Position numbers and translations under genes: made by a program. Shown piece after piece: positions 13,079 to 23,656 of a stretch of 64,000 nt of DNA. The notes under the pieces were generated by a model. The model searched no databases and had not been told where the DNA came from. It saw only the letters and a list, made by a program, of their open reading frames with translations. The stretch comes from Megaleporinus macrocephalus (taxonomy: Eukaryota > Chordata > Actinopteri > Characiformes > Anostomidae): the NCBI GenBank assembly GCA_021613375.1, contig CM038722.1, positions 27,757,441 to 27,821,440 on the forward strand, in the 5' to 3' direction. The number at the start of each line of letters is the position of its first letter. Within the stretch, counting starts at the first letter, position 1.

Positions 13079-15050
13079 TAGTGGGGGAGATAGTTGGGAT
13101 GGGGAGAGAAGATAGTTGGGGTGGGGAGAGAAGATAGTTGGGGTGGGGAGAGAAGATAGTTGGGGTGGGGAGTGAAGATAGTTGGGGTGGGGAGAGAAGA
13201 TAGTTGTGGTGGGGAGAGAAGATAGTTGGGATGGGGAGAGAAGATAGTTGGGGTGGGGAGAGAAGATAGTTGGGATGGGGAGAGAAGATAGTTGTGGTGG
13301 GGAGAGAAGATAGTTGGGGTGGGGAGAGAAGATAGTTGGGGTGGGGAGAGAAGATAGTTGGGATGGGGAGAGAAGATAGTTGGGATGGGGAGAGAAGATA
13401 GTTGGGGTGAGGAGAGAAGATAGTTGGGGTGGGGAGAGAAGATAGTTGGGGTGGGGAGAGAAGATAGTTGGGATGGGGAGAGAAGATAGTTGTGGTGGGG
13501 AGAGAAGATAGTTGTGGTGGGGGGAGAAGATAGTTGGGGTGGGGAGAGAAGATAGTTGTGGTGGGGAGAGAAGATAGTTGGGATGGGGAGAGAAGATAGT
13601 TGTGGTGGGGAGAGAAGATAGTTGTGGTGGGGAGAGAAGATAGTTGGGATGGGGAGAGAAGATAGTTGGGGTGGGGAGAGAAGATAGTTGTGGTGGGGAG
13701 AGAAGATAGTTGGGGTGGGGAAAGAAGATAGTTGTGGTGGGGAAAGAAGATAGTTGTGGTGGGGAAAGAAGATAGTTGTGGTGGGGAGAGAAGATAGTTG
13801 TGGTGGGGGGAGAAGATAGTTGGGGTGGGGAGAGAAGATAGTTGGGGTGGGGAGAGAAGATAGTTGTGGTGGGGAGAGAAGATAGTTGGGGTGGGGAGAG
13901 AAGATAGTTGGGGTGGGGAAAGAAGATAGTTGGGGTGGGGAGAGAAGATAGTTGTGGTGGGGGGAGAAGATAGTTGGGGTGGGGAGAGAAGATAGTTGGG
14001 GTGGGGAGGAGAAGATAGTTGGGGTGGGGAGAGAAGATAGTTGTGGTGGGGAGAGAAGATAGTTGTGGTGGGGAAAGAAGATAGTTGTGGTGGGGAGAGA
14101 AGATAGTTGGGGTGGGGAGAGAAGATAGTTGGGGTGGGGAGAGAAGATAGTTGTGGTGGGGAGAGAAGATAGTTGTGGTGGGGAGAGAAGATAGTTGGGG
14201 TGGGGAGAGAAGATAGTTGTGGTGGGGAAAGAAGATAGTTGGGGTGGGGAAAGAAGATAGTTGTGGTGGGGAAAGAAGATAGTTGGGGTGGGGAGAGAAG
14301 ATAGTTGGGGTGGGGAGAGAAGATAGTTGGGGTGGGGAAAGTAGATAGTTGGGGTGGGGAGAGAAGATAGTTGGGGTGGGGAGAGAAGATAGTTGTGGTG
14401 GGGAGAGAAGATAGTTGTGGTGGGGAGAGAAGATAGTTGGGATGGGGAGAGAAGATAGTTGTGGTTGGGAGAGAAGATAGTTGTGGTGGGGAGAGAAGAT
14501 AGTTGTGGTGGGGAGAGAAGATAGTTGGGGTGGGGAGAGAAGATAGTTGTGGTGGGGAGAGAAGATAGTTGTGGTGGGGAAAGAAGATAGTTGTGGTGGG
14601 GAAAGAAGATAGTTGTGGTGGGGAAAGAAGATAGTTGTGGTGGGGAGAGAAGATAGTTGTGGTGGGGAAAGAAGATAGTTGTGGTGGGGAGTGAAGATAG
14701 TTGTGGTGGGGAGAGAAGATAGTTGTGGTGGGGAAAGAAGATAGTTGTGGTGGGGAGTGAAGATAGTTGGGGTGGGGAGAGAAGATAGTTGGGGTGGGGA
14801 GAGAAGATAGTTGTGGTGGGGAAAGAAGATAGTTGTGGTGGGGAGAGAAGATAGTTGGGGTGGGGAGAGAAGATAGTTGTGGTGGGGAGAGAAGATAGTT
14901 GTGGTGGGGAGAGAAGATAGTTGGGGTGGGGAGAGAAGATAGTTGGGGTGGGGAGAGAAGATAGTTGTGGTGGGGAGAGAAGATAGTTGTGGTGGGGAGA
15001 GAAGATAGTTGGGGTGGGGAGAGAAGATAGTTGTGGTGGGGAAAGAAGAT
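13079..15050. repeat. 22-bp G-rich minisatellite
   Basis: About 90 copies of a 22-bp unit, GATAGTTGGGGTGGGGAGAG plus AA, with G/T and A/G variants. Each unit carries two G4 runs (GGGG T GGGG) on the + strand, so any two neighbouring units can supply four G tracts for a G-quadruplex. The reverse complement is free of stops in two frames, producing spurious ORFs near 900 codons. Confidence 0.97.
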
Positions 15051-15740
15051 AGTTGGGGGACGGGGAGAGGGGGAGGTAGTTGGGGGACGGGGAGAGGGGG
15101 AGGTAGTTGGGGGACGGGGAGAGGGGGAGGTTGTTGGGGGACGGGGAGAGGGGGAGGTAGTTGGGGGACGGGGAGAGGGGGAGGTTGTTGGGGGACGGGG
15201 AGAGGGGGAGGTAGTTGGGGGACGGGGAGGGAGGGAGATAGTTGGGGGATGGAGAGAGGGGGAGATAGTTGGGGGACTTGGAGAGGGGGAGGTAGTTGGC
15301 GGACGGGGAGAGGGGGAGGTAGTTGGCGGACGGGGAGAGGGGGAGGTAGTTGGGGGACGGGGAGAGGGGGAGATAGTTGGGGGACGGGGAGAGGGGGGGA
15401 TAGTTGGGGGACTTGGAGAGGGGGAGGTAGTTGGGGGACTTGGAGAGGGGGAGGTAGTTGGCGGACGGGGAGAGGGGGGAGGTTGTTGGGGGACTTGGAG
15501 AGGGGGAGGTAGTTGGCGGACGGGGAGAGGGGGAGGTAGTTGGGGGACGGGGAGAGGGGGAGGTAGTTGGGGGACGGGGAGAGGGGGAGGTAGTTGGCGG
15601 ACGGGGAGAGGGGGAGGTAGTTGGGGGACGGGGAGAGGGGGAGGTAGTTGGCGGACGGGGAGAGGGGGAGGTAGTTGGGGGACGGGGGAGAGGGGGAGGT
15701 AGTTGGGGGACGGGGAGAGGGGGAGGTAGTTGGGGGGCAT
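15051..15740. repeat. 27-bp G-rich minisatellite
   Basis: About 25 copies of a 27-bp unit built on GTAGTTGGGGGACGGGGAG followed by an A-and-G run. It is clearly derived from, or ancestral to, the adjacent 22-bp family: both share the AGTTGGGG core, and the junction at about 15050 is seamless. GGGGG and GGGG runs occur several times per unit, so this is the most G-quadruplex-prone stretch of the window. Confidence 0.96.
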
Positions 15741-15849
15741 TTATGATCTGACTTTGGTAACTTTGTCCAATTACAGTCGTTTTCACAAAAACAATAGATA
15801 AAAATAATAATTAATGAAAATCATTGGCACTGCAATGCTAGTATTATTC

Positions 15850-18370
15850 TCATTATCTTTCTTTCTCCTCTTCTCTCTCCATCTCTTCCCCCTGTTTCTC
15901 CCTTCCTCTTTTTATCTTCCCCCTTTTTTCCTCCGTCTTTGTCTGTCCTTCCCTTCTCTCTCTCTCCGTCGCTCTTACACACATACACTCTCTTTCTCTT
16001 TTCATCTGTTCTCTCTCCATTCTCTTATGTTCTTTCTGTCTCTCTCCCTTCATCTCTTCCTCTTGTTTCTCCCTTCCTCCTTTTTATCTTTCCTCCTTTT
16101 TATCTTTCCCCTTTTTATCTTTCCCCTTTTTTCCTCCGTCTCTGTCTGTTCTCTCTCTCTCTCACTCTCTCTCTGTCGTTGTTATACATACGCTCTTTCT
16201 CTTTTCATCTGTTTTCTCCCCATTCTCTCATGTTCTTTCTCTCTCTCTTCCCATCTCTCCCTGTCTCTCTCTCTCTCTCTCTCTTTCTCTCTGTCTTGTT
16301 CTGTCTCTTCCTATCTGTCTCCATCTTTCTTTTTCGTTTTTCTCTCTCTTTATCTAATTCTTTTCATCTCTTTCCACCAGTATCTCTTTCTCTCTCTCTT
16401 CCTCCACCTCTTCCCCCTTTTTCTCCCTTCCTCTTTTTTTCTTGTGTTCCTCCTTTTTATACCCCCTCTACATCTTTCTCGTTCTCCTTTATGTCTGCTA
16501 TCTCTCCATCATAATGTCTCTCTACCTTCTCTTTCTCTGTCTCTCTGTCTATCTCTTACACACACAAACTCCGTCTCTGTCTTTCCATCTGTTCTCTCCC
16601 TGTCTGTCTCTCTCTTTCTCTCTGTCATGTTCTGTCTCTTCCTATCTGTCTCCGTCTATGTTTCTTTCTCCTTTTCTCTAATTGTCTATATCTTATATCT
16701 CTGTCCTTCTGTATTTCTTTCTGTCTGTCTTTGTCTCTCTTCCCTTCTCTTTCCATCCATGTATCTGTCTGCCTCCTTTTATCTTTCTCTCTCCTTTCTT
16801 TGTCTCTCTATTTCTTTCCAGCTTTCTCTGTCTCTGTCTCTTTCTATCTTACTCTCTCTTTCTCTCCCCCTCTGCCCCTGTCTCTCTGTGTCTCTTTCTG
16901 TCTCTTTGACTACCTCTTCTTATCTCTCTCTTCTTTCTCTCTGTCTCTTCCTAGCTTCCTCTGTCTGTGTCTCTGTCTCTTCCTTTCTCTCTCTTCTGTC
17001 TCTCTGTCTCTTCCTAGCTTCCTCTGTCTGTGTCTCTGTCTCTTCCTATCTCTCTCTGTCTCTTTATTTCTTCCTAGCTTTCTCTGTCTGTGTATCTGTC
17101 TCTTCCTCTCTTTCTCTCCCCAACTGCCCCTGTCTCTTTGTCTCTCTGTCTCTCTCTCTCTCAGTTTCTCCTTGTCTACCTTTTCTTATCTCTCTCTTCT
17201 CTGTCTCTTCCGAGCTTTCTCCGTCTCTGCGTTAGCTGTCTCTCTGTATCTCTCTCTGTCTCTTTCTATCTCTCTCTCATTCTATCTCTCTCTCTTTCTC
17301 TCCCCCTCTGCCCCTGTCTCTCTGTATCTCTTTCTGTCTCTTTATCTACCTCTTCTTATCTCTCTCTTCTGTCTCCGTTTCTTCCTAGCTTCCTCTGTCT
17401 GTGTCTCTGTCTCTTCCTATCTCTCTCTCTCTGTCTCTTTATTTCTTCCTAGCTTTCTCTGTCTGTGTCTCTGTCTCTTCCTCTCTTTCTCTCCCCGTCT
17501 GCCCCTGTCTCTTTGTCTCTCTGTATCCCTCTCTGTCTTGCTCTGTTTCTCTTTCTACCTTTTCTTATCTCTCTCTTCTCTGTCTCTCTGTCTCTTCCGA
17601 GCTTTCTCTGTCTCCGCGTTAGCTGTCTCTCTGTATCTCTCTCTGTCTCTTTGTCTACCTCTTCTTATCTTCTGTCTCTTCCTAGCTTCCTCTGTCTGTG
17701 TCTCTGTCTCTTCCTATCACTCTCTCTGTCTCTTTATTTCTTCCTAGCTTTCTCTGTCTGTATCTCTGTCTCTTCCTATCTCTCTCTTCCTATCTCTCTC
17801 TCTGTCTCTATTTCTTCCTAGCTTTCTGTCTGTGTCTGTGTCTCTGTCTCTTCCTCTCTTTCTCTCCCCGTCTGCCCCTGTCTCTTTGTCTCTCTGTATC
17901 CCTCTCTGTCTTGCTCTGTTTCTCTTTCTACCTTTTCTTATCTGTCTCTTCTCTGTCTCTCTGTCTCTTCCGAGCTTTCTCTGTCTCCGCGTTAGCTGTC
18001 TCTCTGTATCTCTTTCTATCTCTTTGTCTACCTCTTCTTATCTTCTGTCTCTCTGTCTCTTCCTAGCTTCCTCTGTTTGTCTCTTCCTATCTCTCTCTGT
18101 CTCTCTATTTCTTCCTAGCTTTCTCTGTCTGTGTCTCTGTCTCTTCCTATCTCTCTCTGTCTCTCCCCCTCTGCCTGTCTCTTTGTTTCTCTGTATCTCT
18201 TTGTTTACCTCTTCTTATCTCTCTCTTCTCTGTCTCTATTTCTTCCTAGCTTTCTCCGTCTGTAACTCTGTCTCTTCCTATCTCACTCTCTCTCTCTCCC
18301 CCCATCTCTTTGTCTCTCGATATCTCTCTCTGTCTCTGTATGTGTGTCTGTCTGTCTCTCTCTATGTTGT
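15850..18370. repeat. C/T-rich repeat region with internal duplications
   Basis: About 2.5 kb of almost pure pyrimidine on the + strand, built of TCTCTCTGTCTC-like words. From about 16900 larger modules appear, with recurring phrases such as TCTTCCTAGCTTCCTCTGTC. A block at 17491-17700 recurs at 17864-18073 with a constant 373-bp offset. Long ORFs rich in Ser, Leu and Phe here are by-products of composition. Confidence 0.95.
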
Positions 18371-18777
18371 TCAGAGGTGTGGTGTTTATGTGTGAGCTGT
18401 AGGTGGAGCTGTGTGGGGAAACAGATGGAGAGATCAGTCTCGGTTGATTGAGTAGAGTTCTCTGCGTTTTTCTATGTTCTTATAGTTTCAGCGTATAGAC
18501 GACGAGCAGTGACCCACCTAATGAAGGGTGGGATCTCCATACCACCCCAACGACGCCCACCTTAACAGAGCTGAGATTGTCTTCTTATTTAAATTTCTCA
18601 TTGCATCTTAAACAGCCCCAGAATATAAGTGTCACAGCGTTCAGGGTCCATCACCCCCTTCTCCCGTCAGCGTCTCCACCTCGTCCCCGCGTTACACACC
18701 CTCACTGAGATATTCAGTGTTTCAGGAGTTTCAGAATCACTTCACTGATGAATGATTAAAACACCTCTCGTACTGAC
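18371..18777 (+). other. intron island between two C/T tracts
   Basis: About 400 bp of normal-composition intron between two pyrimidine-rich repeats. No exon or RNA gene recognised. The last AG dinucleotide before exon d lies at 18733-18734. Confidence 0.55.
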
Positions 18778-18919
18778 TCTTTCTCTCTTCTCACTCTGCT
18801 TCTGTCGCTTTCTCTCTCACTCTTTCTCCTCCTCGCTGTCTGTCTCTGTCTGATTCACTGTCTCACTGTGTTTCTGTCTCTCTCTTGTTCGCTCTCTCCT
18901 CACACTGTCTCTCTCTCTC

Positions 18920-18950
<31 letters not shown>

Positions 18951-20071
18951 TGCTCTCTCTTGCTCTCTCTGTTTCTATCTGTCTCCCACTTTTGTTCTCT
19001 CTCACTCTTGCTCCTCGCTGTCTGTCTCTCTTTGATTCTCTGTCTCACTGTCTTGATTTTCTGTCTCTTTCTCACTCTTTTGCTCTCTGTTTCTATCTGT
19101 CTCCTATTTTGTTCTCTTTCTCTCTCTCTGTCTTTTTTCTGTCTCTCCACTCTTTCTCTCTCTCTCTGTCTTTTTCTGTCTCTTTCTCACTCTTACTCTG
19201 TTTCTCTGTCTTTTTCTGTCTCTTTCCTACTCTCTCTCTCTCTCTTTTTCTGTCTCTCTCACTCTTTCTTTTTCTATCTGTCTTTTTCTGTCTCTTTCTC
19301 TCTCTCTCTTTTTCTCTTTCTTTTTCTGTCTCTTTCTCACTCTTTCTTTTTCTGTCTCACATTCTTGTTCTCTTTCTCTCTCTTTCACTCTCTGTTTCTA
19401 TCTGTCTCCTATTTTGTTCTCTTTCACACTCTTTCGCTCTCTGTTTCTGTCTCCTATTTTGTTCTCTTTCTCACTCTTTCTCTCTCTCTGTCTTTTTTCT
19501 GTCTCTCCACTCTTTCTCTCTCTCTCTGTCTTTTTCTGTCTCTTTCTCACTCTTTCTCTCTCTCTCTGTCTTTTTCTGTCTTTTTCTCACGCTCTCTCTC
19601 TCTTTCTCTGTCTTTTTCTGTCTCTTTCTCACTCTTTCTCTCTCTCTGTCTTTTTCTGTCTCACATTCTTGTTCTCTTTCACTCTCTGTTTCTATCTGTC
19701 TCCTATTTTGTTCTCTTTCTCTCTCTCTCTCTGTCTTTTTCTCTCTCTCTCTCTCTCTTTCTCTCTGTCTTTTTCTGTCTCACATTCTTGTTCTCTTTCT
19801 CACTCTTTCTTTCTCCCTCTCTCTCTCCCTCTGTCTTTTTCTGTCTCTTTCTGTCTTGCTCTGTCTGTTTTACCTGTACTCTGCTCTTGTTCTCTCTCTC
19901 ATTTTCTATCTTTCTGTCTGTGTTTATCTTCCTCTCACTCTCTTTTTCTCTCTCTCTCTGTATACCTTTCTCTTTCTCTGCGTGTATACCCTTCTTCCTC
20001 TCTCTCACTCTCTTTCTCTCTCTCTGTGTAAACCTTTCTCCTCTCTCACTCTATCTCTCTTTTTCTTCCAC
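18778..20071 (+). repeat. C/T-rich repeat forming the exon d polypyrimidine tract
   Basis: Pyrimidine-rich microsatellite-like sequence running straight into the acceptor CAG of exon d. Common words are TCTCTTTCTCACTC and TCTGTCTTTTTCTGTC. I read every line and found no AG from 18735 to 20071. The branch point is therefore not constrained to the usual 18-40 nt before the exon; candidate branch adenines occur in repeated CTCAC words. Confidence 0.95.
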
Positions 20072-20073
20072 AG

Positions 20074-20158
20074 TTATCAGATATGTGAGTTCATGTATGA
20101 GCAGAAACACCTGTATGATCAGATCATAGACTGCTACCTGAAGGACCCTTTGAGAAAG
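20074..20158 (+). CDS. vps8: vps8 exon d (internal)
   Basis: The 85-nt exon starts with the base that completes the Phe codon, then reads YQICEFMYEQKHLYDQIIDC followed by YLKDPLRK, ending with AAG at 20158. The donor is GTAAAA. The acceptor CTTCCACAG lies at the end of a C/T-rich repeat more than 1.2 kb long (see 18778-20071). The next intron is only 119 bp, by far the shortest of the gene. The FYQICEFMYE segment is strongly VPS8-like. Confidence 0.94.
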
Positions 20159-20277
20159 GTAAAAACTCTGCCCCCCTACTTTCTTCATCCCTCCATCCTT
20201 CACTCATTCTTTTAATCCTTCTCTCCTTATCCAAAAACTCTCTTTAATGCCAAATGTGTCCTTTGCTGTGGCACCAG

Positions 20278-20376
20278 GAGGAAGTTTATAACTACATCCA
20301 TAACATCCTGTCCATGCCTGGCTACAGCCCGGAGGAGAAGCAGACCGCATGGAACAAGTCCTTACAGCATGTAAAG
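20278..20376 (+). CDS. vps8: vps8 exon e (internal, 33 codons)
   Basis: Acceptor GTGGCACCAG ends at 20277; the donor is GTCAGC. The exon encodes EEVYNYIHNILSMPGYSPEE followed by KQTAWNKSLQHVK, in phase 0 at both ends. EEVYNYIHNIL directly follows DPLRK of exon d, as in VPS8. A GTAAAG six bases upstream, inside the last two codons, could be mistaken for a donor. Using it would keep the frame but lose V-K; the downstream site preserves HVK-ELVS and is preferred. Confidence 0.93.
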
Positions 20377-20870
20377 GTCAGCCATGTTCCAGATGTGAAT
20401 GACTCCTTTAAATAACTCCTGGGCTGCTTCGCTCAGTATGTATTAACCTGTAGGAGTAATGGAGTTCCCGTGGTTACATGATTTACCATTCATATGAATT
20501 GCAGTGGAAAACTCTATAGAGGCTGATGGAGTTGGAGGTGTAAAGATATATATCACACGTTAGCTTGATTATGGGAGCTGTGAGCTGGTGTCCATTAGCC
20601 TTGGGCAGTAGAGTAACTGGACTAATGTAATCAGAGTAATGTAATTAGTTAAACGTCATTGATTGACAAGTAAATCGGTGATGATGCTTGTTGTGTTAGA
20701 CAACTAGAGAGCCCCAGTTTACCTGTAATATTTATTAGGCTGTCCATTTCACAATTAATGTAAGTGTATCAGATGATTTTTAAAGAATAAAAATGTTTGT
20801 ATTAAAGTCTATTTTTGTATAGAGGCTTATTTTACATATAGTCTATTATCAGTAATTCTCAGTCCTCTGT
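20377..20870 (+). other. intron with no recognised feature
   Basis: Start of the exon e to exon f intron. AT-rich, with no coding or mobile sequence that I recognise. Confidence 0.5.
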
Positions 20871-20939
20871 CTAAATCTCCTGGTACGACCACCAATCCAA
20901 GTTAAGGATGTTATTGGACTAATTGGTTGTTAGGACACT

Positions 20940-21176
20940 CTTGTTCAATTGTGATGCACAGCTGAACAACATTCTACTAATAAGTGAGTATAAAAGAGAG
21001 AACAACATTCTAGGTTAGTTTAGTATCTGAAGATCAGCAGTTGATGTCTTGCTGACCGACTCAAAATGACCAGAAAGAAACAACTTTCTTTAGAGACCCG
21101 TCAGTTCATTGTTGTGTTAAGAAAGAAGATACTCCATTAAAACAAGAACATTTCACTGTGATCCCAAACTTTTGAG

Positions 21177-21180
<4 letters not shown>
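20940..21180 (+). mobile_element. internally deleted Tc1-like element (fragment)
   Basis: From 21066 the sequence reads as the start of a Tc1-like transposase (ATGACCAGAAAGAAACAACT; MTRKKQLSLETRQFIVVLRK). It then jumps to a typical Tc1-like 3' end with AAAACAAGAACATTTCACTG and a terminal CCCAAACTTTTGAGCG. Nearly the whole transposase, including the catalytic domain, is missing, as in deletion-derived non-autonomous copies. The left terminal repeat was not found. An (AT)n run at 21181-21216 abuts the right end. Confidence 0.55.

Positions 21181-21216
<36 letters not shown>
21181..21216. repeat. (AT)n microsatellite
   Basis: Pure AT dinucleotide run next to a Tc1-like right end. Confidence 0.98.
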
Positions 21217-21219
<3 letters not shown>

Positions 21220-21530
21220 TTATGTTAATACTTTTATGGGTGAATCTACTCCAATAGATGTACATAATTTAGTTTTTCTATAACACTGTATTTTTCTCAT
21301 ACTGAACATCTGCATTCACATTCTGGTAGCTCTGTTAGAGCTCCTGTGTCTTTAAGCCCCGCCCAGTGTTCTCTGATTGGTCAGCTTGCCCACTCTGTTC
21401 TAATTATTCAACTGCCAGCGCAACTAAAAAACGGTAGCAGCCTCGTGCTACATGTTCTGCCCCTACAGGCGTCCAACAAGGACTATGTCACAAGATGATG
21501 TCAGGGCAGAAAACTGGTTTCTCTGGCGTG

Positions 21531-22857
21531 TACAGTCATGGCCAAAAGTTTTGAGAATGCCACAAATTTTGGTTTTCACAAAGTTTGCTGCCTCAGTTTG
21601 TTTAGAACCTGTGGTCAGATGTTTATATAATATAATGAAGTACAAGTATAAGCATTCCATATGTGTGTTAACTTTTATTGACAAGTACATCTAGTTTAAG
21701 CATAGACTTAATATTTACGCTGTTGGGCCTTCTTCTTTAAAGCTTCTACAGTTCACCTGGGCATGCTGGATATCAGCGTCTGGGCAAAATCTTGAATGAT
21801 GGAAACCCATTCTTGCCTAATCAGTGCGTAGAGTTGATCACAGTTTCTGGGTTTTTGTTTGTCCACCCTCTTTTGGAGGTTCTCCTTGCGATTGAGATCT
21901 GGGGAGTTTCCTAACCATGGACCCAAATGTTTTGTTCATCGAGCCTCTTGGTTATCAAGTTTTTCATGGAGCTCCATCATGCTGGAAAAAGCATTGTTCA
22001 TCTCCAGATTGCTCTTGGATCGTTGGGAGAAGTTGCTCTCAGAGGATGTTTTGATACCGTTCCTTATTCATGGCAGTGTTCCTAGGCAAAAGTTTGAGCG
22101 AACCTTGGATAAGAAGCAACCCCACACATGAATGGTCTCAGGATGCTTCACTGTTGGCATCACACAGGACTCATGGCAGTGCTCACCTTTCCTTCTCCAG
22201 ATAATCATTTTTTCCAGATGTCCCAAACAGTCTGAGGGGGGCTTCATCAGAAATAAATAACTTTACCCCACTGCAGTCCAATCCCCACACTTCCTGCAGA
22301 ATATCAGTCTGTCTGATATTGTTCTTGGAGAGAATTGGCTTCTTTGCTGCCCTTCTTGACACCAAGCCCACACCTGCCCTCTGCCATTCCTGAGTGAGCT
22401 CTGCTCTGGTGGAGACCTGATCTTGTAGCTGCGTCCTCTTTAGGAGATGCAGCTTCCTGAAGCTTCCTCACTGCAGTTGAACCACTCCCCTTGTAGTTCT
22501 TGATGATTGGATGAATGGTTGATTGGGGTGCTATCTTATAAGCAGCAACGTCCTCATCTGTGAAACCCTTTAGATGCAATACAATGATGACTGCAGAAGT
22601 TTCCTTGTAGGTAACCAGGGTTAACAGAAGAAAATCAGATATCATCTGCCTTTTCCTTATTAAACTTTTCTCCTGGGCCAACGAGATCATCTCTGAAATG
22701 ATGTTTGTATGGCTGAAATGCAGTCATTTTTGTGATGAGGTCATTTGTCAGGGCAGGTAATGACTTTGCAGTTAATTGCCACCGTAATAAGAACTAAGGC
22801 AGCAAACTGTGAAAAACAAAATTTGTACCATTCTCAAAACTTTTGGCCATGGCTGTA
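21531..22857 (-). mobile_element. Tc1-like element with both terminal repeats
   Basis: The left end TACAGTCATGGCCAAAAGTT and the right end (reverse complement TACAGCCATGGCCAAAAGTT) form inverted repeats of about 65 bp with few mismatches, bounded by TA. This is the known fish Tc1-like type with TGGCCAAAAGTTTTGAGAATG ends. The transposase is on the - strand and broken. At 22304-22690 an open stretch retains the N-terminal helix-turn-helix region (AVIIVLHLKGFTDEDVAAY, then IIKNYKGSGSTAVRK); downstream, catalytic-domain homology continues with frameshifts and deletions. It cannot be autonomous. It lies in the exon e to f intron. Confidence 0.88.
22304..22690 (-). pseudogene. Tc1-like transposase, N-terminal remnant
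   Basis: A degenerate open stretch inside the 21531-22857 element. The ETSAVIIVLHLKGFTDEDVA and TIHPIIKNYKGSGSTAVRKL stretches correspond to the paired-like DNA-binding domain of Tc1 transposases. Deletions remove the linker, and the downstream DDE domain is out of frame. The ancestral start codon is not identifiable. Confidence 0.75.
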
Positions 22858-23300
22858 CTTTGGCTTTATAACTTTTTTCAGAGTGTTTACATGGACTGAA
22901 AGCTCCGTAACACACTAAAGGAAAGGAAAAAACCAAAACAGCATAAACGCTGCCTTTAAACAACTTGCTAAATATTATATACACATGATGTGGTTAATTT
23001 TTAATACAGAAACTTTACTTATTTTGAGGCCTTTAGAAGCTGTTGGTCTCTCGCAGTCGTCTCTCCAGTGAGTTACCCAGAGTGTGATAAAATTATAGGA
23101 AATGTGAAAATATTATAGCATGTTTTTACAAAGACATCTACAATGAGCTGTATGATCTATAGTCTCTGCTATAGCAGTGAAAAACATGTGTTTTTTAATA
23201 GTCATACACATTTGTTGGTCATGGCCTTGTAATAATCACATAAATATTAGTTGTTGTCACACAGGCTAATATTTTTTTATTTGTATGTATATTTTATGTG
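22858..23300 (+). other. intron with a diverged dispersed repeat
   Basis: The first 120 bp (AAAGGAAAGGAAAAAACC, CAGCATAA) resemble 29275-29345, so the Tc1-like element appears to have inserted into an older dispersed repeat. The rest shows nothing I recognise. Confidence 0.45.
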
Positions 23301-23314
23301 TATATGAAAGAAAA

Positions 23315-23549
23315 CATGTTATTTGACCAGAACATTTGGCTATATATGTATATCGTCGCTGTTCAATGAAAAACATTTGTCGATTTTGAGTTTTCTACAC
23401 CATTTAAACATGCCAGTGGTCATTTACATTGTGTCTGAATTTCATGATGTATGGACCAATAGAAGTGCGCCAGAATAACTCTGGTTATTTCTGGTTCCAT
23501 TGACTTTTATTGGAAGTAAAGTAAGTTTTTGGTCTCTCCTGTAAAGTTG

Positions 23550-23626
<77 letters not shown>

Positions 23627-23656
23627 TTTAGCCAAATATTCTGGTCAAATAACATG
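23315..23656. mobile_element. palindromic element with 28-bp terminal inverted repeats
   Basis: The left arm 23315-23342 and right arm 23629-23656 match at 27 of 28 positions as inverted repeats (core CATGTTATTTGACCAGAA). Inside, 23352-23550 matches, in opposite orientation, the short element at 39230-39484 (GTCGCTGTTCAATGAAAAAC). A long (AT)n run at 23552-23622 sits where its second inner arm should be. No coding capacity; probably a non-autonomous DNA element. Confidence 0.6.
23552..23622. repeat. (AT)n microsatellite
   Basis: 71-bp AT dinucleotide run inside the palindromic element. Confidence 0.98.

Noticed and set aside
13050..15786. Two overlapping - strand ORFs of about 900 codons (Pro/Ser/Leu/Tyr repeats)
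   Set aside because: They are translations of the 22- and 27-bp arrays in two frames. The unit lacks stops on this strand; there is no start context, domain or splice logic.
15814..18395. Ser/Leu/Phe-rich ORFs that look like membrane proteins
   Set aside because: Hydrophobic appearance comes from C/T-only codons; overlapping open frames in several registers.
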